Of a stretch of 64,000 nucleotides of DNA, positions 1 to 8,121 are shown in pieces (within the stretch, counting starts at the first letter, position 1; each line of letters begins with the position of its first letter). The stretch comes from Streptomyces lydicus. GTDB lineage: Bacteria > Actinomycetota > Actinomycetes > Streptomycetales > Streptomycetaceae. The stretch covers positions 4,650,001 through 4,714,000 of the forward strand of contig NZ_CP017157.1 in the NCBI RefSeq assembly GCF_001729485.1, written 5' to 3'. The position numbers and the translations under genes were made by a program. The notes below the pieces were generated by a model. The model ran no database searches, was not told the DNA's origin, and saw only the letters and a program-made list of their open reading frames with translations.

Positions 1-1
1 G

Positions 2-412
2 CTCGCTCCCCCGGGCCGGACCGACATCCCGCTGGCCGCGCTCGGCGACCGCCCGCTGATCAGCCTGCCGCGCGGGACCGGCCTGCGCGGGGTCCTCGAA
101 CGCGCCTGCGCGCAGGCCGGCATCCGGCCCCGGATCGCCTTCGAGGCGGCCGCCCCGCCCGTCCTCGCGCAGCTCGCCGCGCGCGGTCTGGGCGTCGCGG
201 TGCTGCCGGCGCTGCCGGAGGAGGCGGCGGCCGGCCTCGGGCTGCGGACGCTGACGCTCACCGGGCCGCAGCCGCGCGGCCGGATCGCGCTGGCGTGGCG
301 GACGGAGGGGCCGGCCGGCCCGGCGGCCAGGGCGCTGCTCGACCGGTTGCGGGCCGCGCTTCCCGCGCCGGGCGGCAGCGGGCCGCGGGATCACCAGGCC
401 GCGGGGGCGTAG
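2..412 (+). CDS. LysR-family transcriptional regulator, C-terminal part (5' end outside window)
   Basis: An open frame enters from the left edge and stops at 410-412. Its 136 codons read as the effector-binding half of a LysR regulator: a Rossmann-like stretch with PLISLPRGTGLR, then a helix ending AARGLGVAVLP, which is the usual GLGVALLP-type signature of this domain, and a final helix ALLDRLRAAL. The DNA-binding helix-turn-helix lies outside the window. Its 3' end overlaps the convergent SDR gene by 22 bp, so the two tail to tail transcripts share sequence. The target and ligand cannot be inferred from what is visible. Confidence 0.8.
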   Translation, partial: LAPPGRTDIPLAALGDRPLISLPRGTGLRGVLERACAQAGIRPRIAFEAAAPPVLAQLAARGLGVAVLPALPEEAAAGLGLRTLTLTGPQPRGRIALAWRTEGPAGPAARALLDRLRAALPAPGGSGPRDHQAAGA

Positions 413-1854
413 TCCTTCAGGAAGCAGCCGTGGAGGTCCTCGCCCAGTTCACCGCGGACGATCGGGTCGTAGACCCGGGCGGCGCCGTCGACCAGGTCGA
501 GCGGGGCGTGGAAGCCGTCCTCGGCCAGCCGCATCTTGTCGGGGTGCGGGCGCTCGTCGGTGATCCAGCCGGTGTCGACGGCGGTCATCAGGATGCCGTC
601 CGTCTCCAGCATCTCGCTGGCGCTGGTGCGGGTGAGCATGTTGAGGGCGGCCTTGGCCATGTTGGTGTGCGGATGGCCGGCGCCCTTGTAGCCGCGGCTG
701 AACTGGCCCTCCATCGCGGAGACGTTCACCACGTACTTACGGCGCGCTGCGGACGCGGCCATGGCCGGGCGCAACTTGCTGACCAGCAGGAACGGCGCGG
801 TCATGTTGCACAGCTGGACCTCCAGGAGCTCGACCGGGTCGACCTCGTCGACCTTCTGGATCCAGCTGTTGGTCGCGTGCAGGTCCGGGACCAGCCCGCC
901 GGCGTCGATCGCGGTACCCGCCTCGATCCGGGCCGGCGAGGCGGAACCGGTGGTCAGGGCGAGCGCGGTGACGTCCTCGGCGCTGAGCGCACCGCCGGCG
1001 GCGGTCGTGGCGGCGGGCAGGGCCGCCGGGGCGCCGCTGCCGAAGTGGCCGAGGACGAGGGAGGCGGGCAGTTCACCGGCGGGCAGCGGCGCGGACTCGG
1101 CGGCCACCAGCTGGCCGTACGCCTCGGGTGAGCGACGGACGGTCTGCGCGGCGTTGTTGATCAGGATGTCCAGCGGGCCCTCCGCGCTCACCGCGTCGGC
1201 GAGGCCGAGGACCTGGGCCGGGTCCCGCAGGTCGATTCCGACGATCTTCAGCCGGTGCAGCCACTCCGCGCTGTCCGGCATCGCCGTGAAGCGGCGGATC
1301 GCGTCATGGGGGAAGCGGGTGGTGATCGTGGTGTGCGCACCGTCGCGCAGCAGCCGGAGCGCGATGTACATGCCGATCTTCGCCCGGCCGCCGGTGAGCA
1401 GCGCGCGTCTGCCGGTGAGGTCGGTACGGGCGTCCCGGCGGGCCCGGTTCTCCTTGGCGCAGGTCCGGCACAGCTGGTGGTAGAAGGCGTCGACCTCGGT
1501 GTAGCGGCTCTTGCAGACGTAGCAGGACCGGGGGCGCTGGAGGATTCCGGCGATCTCGGAGGTCGTGGAGCTGGTGAGGGCCCGGCCCTGGGTCTCGTCG
1601 TCGATCCGGTCGGCCGCCCCGGTGGCGGTCGCCTCGGTCACGGCCTTGTCGTTGGCGGTCTTCGCGGCCCGGCGTTCGTGCCGCCGGCGCGCCTTGACCT
1701 TGCGGTAGATGCCGGCGGTGGCCCGCCGTATGGTGACCGCGTCGGGGTGGTCGAGCGGCAGCGCGTCCAGTTCCTGGAGCACGCTCAGGCAGACCGCCAT
1801 CCGCTCCGAGTCGATACCCGTGCCTTCGGCCCGGCCTGTTTCGGTCACCGTCAT
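391..1854 (-). CDS. Atypical short-chain dehydrogenase/reductase with N-terminal zinc-ribbon
   Basis: 487 residues. The first ~110 are a basic helical region, followed by a CYVC...CRTC four-cysteine pair (about residues 110-130) that looks like a zinc ribbon, then a Rossmann SDR fold starting LTGRRALLTGGRAKIG. The NAD(P) loop is TGGRAKIG rather than TGxxxGxG, and ILINNAAQ matches the NNAG motif. Where a classical SDR has YxxxK the sequence is HPHTNMAKAALNML: the Lys is kept but the Tyr position is Thr, so it may be non-catalytic or use another residue. There is also a long insertion (~90 residues) between the NNAAQ strand and the active-site helix. The ATG at 1854 was chosen over the upstream frame because an AGGAAAG ribosome site precedes it. 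Substrate unknown. Confidence 0.75.
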   Translation of the reverse strand: MTVTETGRAEGTGIDSERMAVCLSVLQELDALPLDHPDAVTIRRATAGIYRKVKARRRHERRAAKTANDKAVTEATATGAADRIDDETQGRALTSSTTSEIAGILQRPRSCYVCKSRYTEVDAFYHQLCRTCAKENRARRDARTDLTGRRALLTGGRAKIGMYIALRLLRDGAHTTITTRFPHDAIRRFTAMPDSAEWLHRLKIVGIDLRDPAQVLGLADAVSAEGPLDILINNAAQTVRRSPEAYGQLVAAESAPLPAGELPASLVLGHFGSGAPAALPAATTAAGGALSAEDVTALALTTGSASPARIEAGTAIDAGGLVPDLHATNSWIQKVDEVDPVELLEVQLCNMTAPFLLVSKLRPAMAASAARRKYVVNVSAMEGQFSRGYKGAGHPHTNMAKAALNMLTRTSASEMLETDGILMTAVDTGWITDERPHPDKMRLAEDGFHAPLDLVDGAARVYDPIVRGELGEDLHGCFLKDYAPAAW

Positions 1855-1949
1855 CGCCGCTGCCGCTTTCCTGGTTTCGTGTGCTGGTCGCACTTTCGTA
1901 CGAGCTTCGGCGGAACTGTACGTAAGCGGCGGCGGGTCAGCCAAACCGG

Positions 1950-1984
1950 GGCGGGGCCCGGTGCTGTCCGCACCGGGCCCCGCC
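1950..1984 (-). terminator. Strong hairpin terminator of the marR-MFS operon
   Basis: A perfect 15-bp stem (GGCGGGGCCCGGTGC and its complement) closes a TGTCC loop. It lies 20 bp beyond the stop codon of the MFS gene read on the minus strand. No U-tract follows, as is common for actinomycete terminators. Confidence 0.75.
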
Positions 1985-2004
1985 GCCTGTCGTGGCAACC
2001 GTCC

Positions 2005-4581
2005 TCAGTCCACCGCGTCGTGGCGCAGTTCGATGTCGAACTCGGTCCGCCCCTCGGTGCCGAGGCTCAGCGGGGTGGCCACCGGCGGGTAGCCGCTGGC
2101 GATCAGCGTGTACGCGCCGCTGTCGAGGTCGGTGAAGACGTACGCGCCGTCCTGGCCGCTGGTGGCGGTGCCGACCACGTTGCCCGCCGGGTCCAGCAGG
2201 GTCACCCGGGCGTCGTCCACCGGTCCGCCGTCCGCGGTGCGGACGGTGCCCCGCACCTGGGCGCCGAACGTCAGCCGGATCTCGTACCAGTTCCGGCTGC
2301 CGGACGCGACCTCCACCTGGAGGGCGGAGGGGCGGTGCTGCTCGGCGCTGACGGCCAGGGTGTAGCTGCCCGGGGTCAGTTCCCCGAAGGCGAAGCTGCC
2401 GTCCTGGCCCGCCACGCCGGACGCGACGACCTCGCCGCGGATGTCGGTGGCCACGACGAGCGCGCCGGGCACCGGATCGTCGCCCTTCTCCTCACGGACC
2501 TCGCCGGCCAGGCCGGCCGCGCCGCTGAGGGTCAGGTCGCAGGTGAGCGGCTCCTCGCCGACCACGACGGTCATCGCCTGCGGCTGCCGGGCCCCGGCGG
2601 AGCCGATCAGCACATAGGTGCCGGCTCCGGTGGTGGGCAGCGCGAACGCGCCGTCGGTCGTGGTCGTGGTCCGGCCGAGCTGCCGGCCGCCGACGCTGAT
2701 CAGGGTGACGGCGGCGTCCGCGACGGGCCGGCCGGAGCCGTCCCGGACGGTGCCCCGGACGGCAGGGCCGGTCGCCGCGGCCGGCGCGGTCGCCGGGGCC
2801 TTGGTGAGGTCGGGTGCGGTGTCGGTGGCCGGCTCAGCGGGGGCGTCCTGCGCCGCGGGGGCCTGTTCGCCGTCGGCGGCACCGGCCGTGCCGTTCGCCT
2901 CGGCCTCCGCCTGGGCGCGGGCCTGGAGCCCCGAGATCTGCCGCAGCGGCACCTCCTTGATGAACCACATCAGCAGGAAGGCCAGTGCGACGACGACCGC
3001 GCCCATCAGGAAGACGGTGTGCATCGAGTCGGCGAAGCCGCGCTTGAACGGCTCGGCGAGCCGCGGGTCGAGGTGCTGGATGAACGAGGAGTCGCTGAGC
3101 ACGCCGGAGGAGCTGCCGTTGCCGGTGTGCTTGAGCATGTCCAGGACCGGCTTGTTGGCCGGGTCGCGCAGCACGGCGGGGTCGTGCAGCGCGGCCTGGA
3201 AGCGCTCGGTGGACGCCGCGCTCCGGAACGCCGAGGAGATCTTGTCCCCAACGGTGCTGAACAGCACGGACAGGAAGATCGCGGTACCGGCGGTGGCACC
3301 CATCTGCCGGAAGAACGTGGAGGAGGCGGTCGCCACGCCCATGTCCCGCGGCGGCACGGCGTTCTGCACGGCCAGCACCAGGGTCTGCATGCAACCGCCC
3401 AGGCCGAGGCCGAAGACCAGCATGTAGACCATGGTCTGCCACAGCGGGGTGTCCCACTGCACCCGGAAGTGGAAGAGCAGCATCGCCGCGACCATCAGGG
3501 CGGTGCCGATGATCGGGAAGATCTTGTAGCGGCCGGTCTTGGCGGTGATCTGACCCGACGCGATCGAGGCGATCATCATGCCCGCCATCAGCGGGAGCAT
3601 CTCCAGGCCCGACTTGGTGGGGCTGGCGCCCTTCACGATCTGGAGGTACTGCGGGATCATCAGCATCCCGCCGAACATGCCCATGCCGATCAGCACGGAC
3701 AGCAGGCTGGTCTTGCTGAAGGTGCCGTTGCGGAACAGCCGCATCGGGATCAGCGCGTCGTCGCCGATCCACCGCTCGACGAAGATCCAGGCGATGATGC
3801 CGACGGCGCCGATCGCGTAACAGGCGATCGAGCGGGACGAGTCCCAGCCCCACTCCCGGCCCTGCTCGGCGACGAGCAGCAGCGGTACGACGCCGAGCGA
3901 GATGGTCAGCGCGCCCCACCAGTCGATGCGGTGGTCGCGCCGGGTGTGCGGGATGTTGAGGACCTTGGCGACGACGAACAGCGCGATGATGCCGATCGGG
4001 ACGTTGACCAGGAACACCCAGCGCCAGCCGGTGATGCCCAGCAGGTGGGCCTGGCCGGCCAGGGCGCCGCCGATCAGCGGCCCGGCCACGCTGGAGGTGG
4101 CGAAGGTGCCCAGCATGTAGCCCTGGTAGCGGGCGCGTTCGCGGGGCGGGACGATGTCACCGATGATCGCCAGCGCGAGGGACATCAGACCGCCGGCGCC
4201 CAGGCCCTGGACCGCGCGGAACGCGGCGAGTTCGGTCATCGAGGTGGAGAAGGTGCACAGCACCGAGCCCGCGACGAAAATGCTGATCGCGGCGAGGTAG
4301 TAGGGCTTGCGGCCGTGCAGGTCGGACAGCTTGCCGTACAGCGGGGTGGCGATCGTCGAGGTGATCAGGTAGGCGGTGGTCGCCCACGCCTGCTGGCTGA
4401 GGCCGTGCAGGTCGTCGGCGATGGTGCGGATCGAGGTGCTGACGATCGTCTGGTCGAGCGCGGCCAGGAACATGCCCAGCATCAGGCCGCTGAGGATGGT
4501 GAGGATCTGACGGTGACTCAGGGTTCCTGGTGCGGATATCGCCTTGGCGTCCGCGCCGGGCGGAGAGGTGGCGGTGCTCAT
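2005..4581 (-). CDS. DHA2-type MFS drug efflux transporter with three C-terminal carboxypeptidase-regulatory-like repeats
   Basis: 858 residues. Residues ~18-545 form a 14-helix EmrB/QacA-type proton antiporter, with LAALDQTIVSTSIRTIADDL in helix 1, GKLSDLHGRKPYYL as motif A and GPLIGGAL as motif C. An Ala/Pro/acid-rich linker (~550-600) leads to three tandem ~85-residue beta domains, each with a GTVRDGSGRPVADAAVTL-type opening and a DGxFxF...GxYTLxxS core, as in CarboxypepD_reg/SpaA-like domains. Such a tail is absent from ordinary EmrB proteins of about 500 residues. The ATG at 4581 has a GGGAG site and overlaps the marR stop by 4 bp (ATGA), so the two genes are translationally coupled and the MarR protein most likely represses the pump. 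Substrate unknown. Confidence 0.9.
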   Translation of the reverse strand: MSTATSPPGADAKAISAPGTLSHRQILTILSGLMLGMFLAALDQTIVSTSIRTIADDLHGLSQQAWATTAYLITSTIATPLYGKLSDLHGRKPYYLAAISIFVAGSVLCTFSTSMTELAAFRAVQGLGAGGLMSLALAIIGDIVPPRERARYQGYMLGTFATSSVAGPLIGGALAGQAHLLGITGWRWVFLVNVPIGIIALFVVAKVLNIPHTRRDHRIDWWGALTISLGVVPLLLVAEQGREWGWDSSRSIACYAIGAVGIIAWIFVERWIGDDALIPMRLFRNGTFSKTSLLSVLIGMGMFGGMLMIPQYLQIVKGASPTKSGLEMLPLMAGMMIASIASGQITAKTGRYKIFPIIGTALMVAAMLLFHFRVQWDTPLWQTMVYMLVFGLGLGGCMQTLVLAVQNAVPPRDMGVATASSTFFRQMGATAGTAIFLSVLFSTVGDKISSAFRSAASTERFQAALHDPAVLRDPANKPVLDMLKHTGNGSSSGVLSDSSFIQHLDPRLAEPFKRGFADSMHTVFLMGAVVVALAFLLMWFIKEVPLRQISGLQARAQAEAEANGTAGAADGEQAPAAQDAPAEPATDTAPDLTKAPATAPAAATGPAVRGTVRDGSGRPVADAAVTLISVGGRQLGRTTTTTDGAFALPTTGAGTYVLIGSAGARQPQAMTVVVGEEPLTCDLTLSGAAGLAGEVREEKGDDPVPGALVVATDIRGEVVASGVAGQDGSFAFGELTPGSYTLAVSAEQHRPSALQVEVASGSRNWYEIRLTFGAQVRGTVRTADGGPVDDARVTLLDPAGNVVGTATSGQDGAYVFTDLDSGAYTLIASGYPPVATPLSLGTEGRTEFDIELRHDAVD

Positions 4582-5129
4582 GTACGTGAATCTCCCTGCT
4601 CCACGGCGGCACCCTGGTCTCCCCCGGGACCCAGCCGTGTGTGTTGTCGTTCTGCCATGTCCTCGTTGAGGCGGCCCAGCAACCGGATCAGGTCGGCCCG
4701 GTCCTGGGGCGACCACGGTTCGAGGAGGGCGGCCAGTTCGGCGTCGCGCTGGCGACGGTAGTTCTCGAAGGCGGCACGGCCGGCCGCGGTCGCGGTCAGC
4801 AGCGACCCGCGACGGTCCTCCGGGTCGGGGCGGCGCGCGACCAGGCCCCGCTCGACCAGCGAACGCACCTGCCGGCTGACGGTGGACAGGTCGAGGAACG
4901 CGTCGGCCGCCAGATCGGTGGCCCGCTTGTCCCCGCCGACCACCAGCCGGGCCAACAGCACCCGGTCGGCGGCTCCTCCGTCGGTCTTGGCGCGCTGTTT
5001 CCACGCCGCGATCAGCCGGGAGAAACGGACGATCTCCGTCCCCAGCCCGGCGGCCGCCTCCTGAAGCCCGGACGAGGCGGTGACCTGCGGGGCCGCCCGG
5101 CCACAGTCCGGGGCCGTGCCCATACTCAT
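4578..5129 (-). CDS. MarR-family transcriptional regulator
   Basis: 183 residues. The winged helix-turn-helix spans roughly residues 65-130: ATDLAADAFLDLSTVSRQV is the recognition region and ARRPDPEDRRGSLLTAT is the typical MarR wing with the conserved DxRxxxxxLT pattern. It is the first gene of a two-gene operon with the MFS pump and overlaps it by ATGA. By family precedent it would repress the operon and release DNA on binding a phenolic or drug-like ligand. An alternative ATG two codons downstream (5123) is possible. The first ~25 residues are weakly conserved in character. Confidence 0.9.
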   Translation of the reverse strand: MSMGTAPDCGRAAPQVTASSGLQEAAAGLGTEIVRFSRLIAAWKQRAKTDGGAADRVLLARLVVGGDKRATDLAADAFLDLSTVSRQVRSLVERGLVARRPDPEDRRGSLLTATAAGRAAFENYRRQRDAELAALLEPWSPQDRADLIRLLGRLNEDMAERQHTRLGPGGDQGAAVEQGDSRT

Positions 5130-5321
5130 GGTGATGATCCTTCGCGGTGCGGTCTCGTCCGCCGATTATCTTGCTTGTACCCAGCAAGCTTAGCGGCCGT
5201 GTTGGAGTGCCGCGCACCCGGCCGGTGCGCGGGGGTGCCCGGCCCGGAGTGCGGGGTGCCCGGCCGGGGTTGCGGGGCGGGCGTCTATGCTCCGGCGTGA
5301 ACCGACGGCCAGGAGACCGCT

Positions 5322-5714
5322 GTGCACCTTCCCCCCGAACTCCTCGCGCTGCTGCGCGGGGCGAGTACCTGCTATCTGGCCACGTCCATGCCCGACGGCT
5401 CGCCGCAGCTGACCCAGACCTGGGTCGACACCGACGGCGAGCACGTGCTGGTCAACAGCGTCCGTACGCACGTCAAGACGCGGAACATCGAGCGGGACGC
5501 CCGGGTGGCGGTCGCCGTCTCCGACCCGGCCGATCCCTCCCGGTACTTCCAGGTCCGGGGCAGGGTGGTCAGGGTGACCACCGACGGCGCGGTCGACCAC
5601 ATCGAGAAGCTGTCGCAGAAGTACCTCGGCCGCCCCTACCCCTGGTTCGGGGGCCGGGACGAGGAGCGGGTGCTCTTCGTCATCGCGCCGGAGCGGATCA
5701 GCGGGACGGCGTAG
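5322..5714 (+). CDS. PPOX-class (probably F420-dependent) oxidoreductase, split beta-barrel
   Basis: 130 residues, GTG start with AGGAGA seven bases upstream. The fold is the pyridoxamine-phosphate-oxidase-like split barrel: CYLATSMPDGSPQLTQTWV opens the first strands, TRNIERDARVAVAVSD and YFQVRGRVV follow, and the chain ends with FVIAPERISG. The size and the pattern RTHVKTRNIERDPRV match the small actinobacterial TIGR03618-like group, members of which use the deazaflavin F420; that assignment is from family resemblance. The gene is monocistronic. Directly after its stop codon lies the remnant of an aldehyde dehydrogenase gene. Confidence 0.85.
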   Translation: MHLPPELLALLRGASTCYLATSMPDGSPQLTQTWVDTDGEHVLVNSVRTHVKTRNIERDARVAVAVSDPADPSRYFQVRGRVVRVTTDGAVDHIEKLSQKYLGRPYPWFGGRDEERVLFVIAPERISGTA

Positions 5715-5854
5715 GGCGTCCCGCCCGGCCTGAACACCCACGGCACCACCGTCCCGGAGATGCCGCACGGCGAGGTCAAGCACTCCGGTTGCGGCCGTGA
5801 CCTGTCGCTGGCCGGCTGCGGGACTACACGCAGGTCGAACACGTCGTGCTGTGA
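5715..5854 (+). pseudogene. Decayed 3' end of an aldehyde dehydrogenase gene
   Basis: Immediately after the PPOX stop codon, reading in the same frame, the sequence encodes LNTHGTTVPEMPHGEVKHSG and then CGRDLSLAG. Continuing after a frame change near 5820, it reads DYTQVEHVVL and a stop at 5852-5854. This is the order and spacing of the C-terminal end of NAD-dependent aldehyde dehydrogenases of the aminobutyraldehyde/betaine aldehyde group (family pattern: W-[IV]-N-x-H then EMPHGG.K.SG.G.DLS...DYT..KHV). The catalytic Cys/Glu regions and the rest of the ~480-residue protein are absent, and the frame is broken, so this is a relic. It suggests that a deletion joined the PPOX gene to the tail of the lost gene. 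Confidence 0.75.
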
Positions 5855-5860
5855 CGCGGG

Positions 5861-6787
5861 TCAGGAGGACGGCGTCTCGGGCTCCGGGCCGGCGCCGTCC
5901 TCGGCCGCGGCCGGCTGCTGCCCGGCGCCGGCCAGGTCGCGGGTGAGGGCGACCCGGGAGAGCAGTTCGGCGCCCCACAGGACCAGCCCGATGCCCAGCG
6001 CCTCGGGGACCAGCCACCAGCCGGCCCGGACCCGTTCGTCGAACAGGGTGACCCCCAGCGACAGGCTCACCAGCGCGTCGCCGAGGGTGAGCACCGGCTG
6101 GGAGGCGGTCAGCGGACCGGACTGCATGGCGTTCTCGAAGAGGAACAGCGCCAGTACGCCGACCAGCGCGAAGCCGTAGGTCTGCCAGGACGCGAAGAAC
6201 GCGGCGGCGCCCCCGGTCTGCCAGGCGTGGGTGGCGTCCTTCATCAGGGCCGCGGTGAGGGCGTAGGCGACGGCCGCGGACGCGGCGAAGCACGCGGCGC
6301 GTACCCCGCCCGCCCCGTGCCGCAGCGCGCCGCCGACCGCCGTGGCGATCACCCCGGCGCACACCGCGAGGGCCGGGATCCAGCGACTGACGGGGGCGTG
6401 GTCGTTGCCGATGGTGGGCGCGGCGGCCGCGAGGGCGGAGCCGAGGCCGACGACGATCAGCGTCACGCCCGCCCAGCCGCCGCGCGGGATCCGACCGCCG
6501 AGGACCAGCCGGCCGATGAGCAGGGCCAGCGGGAGTTCCAGGACGAAGAGGGGCTGGACCACCGAGAGCGCGCCCTGGGAGAGCGCCAGTGCCTGGAAGC
6601 AGGCGGCGGCCATGACCGCGAGCATCCCGCCCAGCCAGGCGAGCCGGTGCAGCAGATCGACCAGCAGGCCGAGCCGCAGGCCGGGGGCGAGCGGGACGGT
6701 GCGTGCCGCGCGCCGCTGCAGCACCGTGGCCAGTGCGTTGCTGGCCGCCGCGAGCAGTGCGAACAGCACGGCCGGCCATGTGGCCAT
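5861..6787 (-). CDS. EamA/DMT-superfamily integral membrane protein
   Basis: 308 residues with about nine or ten hydrophobic helices, beginning at WPAVLFALLAAASNALATVLQ, which is the usual first helix of the DMT transporter family with the small-residue-rich pattern NALATVLQRRAAR. Helix 4 has the typical QPLFVLELPLALLIGRL motif, echoed in the second half by TASQPVLTLGDALVSLSLGV, indicating the internal duplication of EamA proteins. The start at 6787 was chosen because AGGAGGTGGAGG lies just upstream. The tail is an acidic, Pro/Ala-rich ~20 residues. It is divergent from the GntR operon with about 250 bp between them. Transported substrate unknown. Confidence 0.85.
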   Translation of the reverse strand: MATWPAVLFALLAAASNALATVLQRRAARTVPLAPGLRLGLLVDLLHRLAWLGGMLAVMAAACFQALALSQGALSVVQPLFVLELPLALLIGRLVLGGRIPRGGWAGVTLIVVGLGSALAAAAPTIGNDHAPVSRWIPALAVCAGVIATAVGGALRHGAGGVRAACFAASAAVAYALTAALMKDATHAWQTGGAAAFFASWQTYGFALVGVLALFLFENAMQSGPLTASQPVLTLGDALVSLSLGVTLFDERVRAGWWLVPEALGIGLVLWGAELLSRVALTRDLAGAGQQPAAAEDGAGPEPETPSS

Positions 6788-6996
6788 GCCTCCACCTCCT
6801 GCGCCGGTGTCCGCCGTCGACGCTATCCGGAGCGGGCCGCGACCGGTGGGCGACACGGGTGCCGAGGGCCGCAATCGCTGCACCGGAGGGCGCCGCCGGG
6901 TGCGTACGAGGACCGCGCGCAAGTGGCAGATCTTCCGCCAGGGACGAGGGAAACCGCAGGTCACCGCCGCTGAGGGCGAGGCCGGAAGTGGCGCAA

Positions 6997-7009
6997 TGTT
7001 GCGGCAACA
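6997..7009. promoter_or_regulatory. Perfect palindrome upstream of the GntR gene, candidate operator
   Basis: TGTTGCGGCAACA is a perfect 6-1-6 palindrome centred 41 bases upstream of the GntR start. GntR dimers bind short palindromes of this kind near their own promoters, so it is a candidate autoregulatory site for the regulator of the downstream ABC/flavoprotein operon. This is inference from symmetry and position. Confidence 0.45.
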
Positions 7010-7043
7010 CCACGGGCCGGAACCCGTCGGTATGGTCCACCGC

Positions 7044-7814
7044 ATGCCAGCCGAACGCACCCGCCAGCACACGACCCCGGTAGCGGCCGCCCGCCGCCGC
7101 CGGCTCCGCGCTGACCGCGCCCGGCAACTCGCCGACCTGCTGCGCCACCAGATCCTCGGCGGGCGCTTCCCGGACGGCGTACTGCCGCACGAGGAGGTGA
7201 TCGGCGCCGACTACGGAGCCACCCGCAACACCGTCCGCCAGGCCCTCGGCCTGCTGCGCGCCGAGCAGCTGGTGGAGCGGCAGCCGGGCGTGGGCACGGT
7301 GGTGGTGTGTCAGAAGTTCCCGCACGGGCTGGACCGGCTGATGGGGCTGGCCGAGACGCTGCACCGGCACGGCCGGGTCACCAACGAGGTGCGCACCATC
7401 AGCCCGGTCACCGCCCCGGCCCCGGTGGCGGACCGGCTGCGGATCCCGCCGCGCAGCGAGGTGCTGTACATCGAGCGGCTGCGTCGGCTGGACGGCGCGC
7501 CGCTGTCGCTGGACCTCACCTACGTTCCGATGCGCCTCGGGCCGGCGCTGCTCGACGCCGATCTGGAGAACACCGACGTGTTCCGGCTGATCGAGGAGGC
7601 CGCCGGGCAGCCGCTGGGCACCGCCGAGATCACCCTTGAGGCCGTCAACGCCGACGCGCACTCGGCCGCCGTGCTGGAGGCGCCGCGCGGTACGGCGGTG
7701 CTGATGCTGGAACGGCTCACCCATCTCGCCGACGGCACGCCCGTCGACCTGGAGTTCATCCGCTTCCGCGGCGACCGGATCACCATGCGGGGCCTGCTGC
7801 ACCGCACGGTCTGA
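7044..7814 (+). CDS. GntR-family regulator with UTRA ligand-binding domain
   Basis: 256 residues from the ATG at 7044 (another in-frame ATG is at 7032; neither has a strong ribosome site). Residues ~20-85 are the winged helix: LADLLRHQILGGRFPDGVLP, then EEVIGADYGATRNTVRQAL as recognition helix and QLVERQPGVGTVVV as wing. Residues ~105-250 are a UTRA domain with APVADRLRIPPRSEVLYIER and the closing pattern VLMLERLTHLADGTPVDLEF. It precedes, on the same strand, the ferredoxin-ABC transporter-flavoprotein genes by 66 bp and is presumably their local regulator, with the transported compound or a product as ligand. Confidence 0.9.
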   Translation: MPAERTRQHTTPVAAARRRRLRADRARQLADLLRHQILGGRFPDGVLPHEEVIGADYGATRNTVRQALGLLRAEQLVERQPGVGTVVVCQKFPHGLDRLMGLAETLHRHGRVTNEVRTISPVTAPAPVADRLRIPPRSEVLYIERLRRLDGAPLSLDLTYVPMRLGPALLDADLENTDVFRLIEEAAGQPLGTAEITLEAVNADAHSAAVLEAPRGTAVLMLERLTHLADGTPVDLEFIRFRGDRITMRGLLHRTV

Positions 7815-7880
7815 GCCCCGTCCCGCACTCCCCGCCCTCCCCCGCTCCCCCTTGTCCACCCTCCTGTCCTGGAGATCGCC

Positions 7881-8108
7881 ATGCCTCTCACCCCCCAACG
7901 GGCGGACGTGCCCGTGACCATCGACGAGTCCAAGTGCATCGACGGCTGCACGCTCTGCGTCGACATGTGCCCGCTGGACTCGCTCGCCATCGACCCGGTC
8001 GGCAACAAGGCGTACATGCACGTCGACGAGTGCTGGTACTGCGGCCCGTGCGCCGCTCGCTGTCCCACCGGAGCGGTCACGGTCAACATGCCCTACTTGT
8101 TGCGATGA
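7881..8108 (+). CDS. Small 2[4Fe-4S] ferredoxin (AprB-like electron carrier)
   Basis: 75 residues with two cysteine clusters, CIDGCTLCVDMCP (residues ~19-31) and CWYCGPCAARCP (~52-63), each giving four ligands for a [4Fe-4S] cluster with CP at the end, the classic bacterial ferredoxin layout. A GGAG site precedes the ATG. The stop is 13 bp before the binding-protein gene. Because the last gene of the operon is an FrdA/AprA-like flavoprotein, the natural inference is that this protein supplies or accepts its electrons, in the way AprB serves AprA in adenylylsulfate reductase; AprB itself is larger (about 150 residues), so this is a reduced version. Confidence 0.9.
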   Translation: MPLTPQRADVPVTIDESKCIDGCTLCVDMCPLDSLAIDPVGNKAYMHVDECWYCGPCAARCPTGAVTVNMPYLLR

Positions 8109-8121
8109 GAGGCACCTCTCC

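Noticed and set aside
1255..4761. 1168-codon plus-strand frame
   Set aside because: It is the shadow of the SDR, MFS and marR genes; composition is Arg/Gly/Asp/Gln-rich with no motifs, as expected of an antisense frame in high-GC DNA.
8106..8121. GAGAGGCACCTCTC inverted repeat between ferredoxin and binding-protein genes
   Set aside because: Short, overlaps the ribosome site, and the genes are clearly in one operon; more likely the ribosome site with chance symmetry than a regulatory hairpin.
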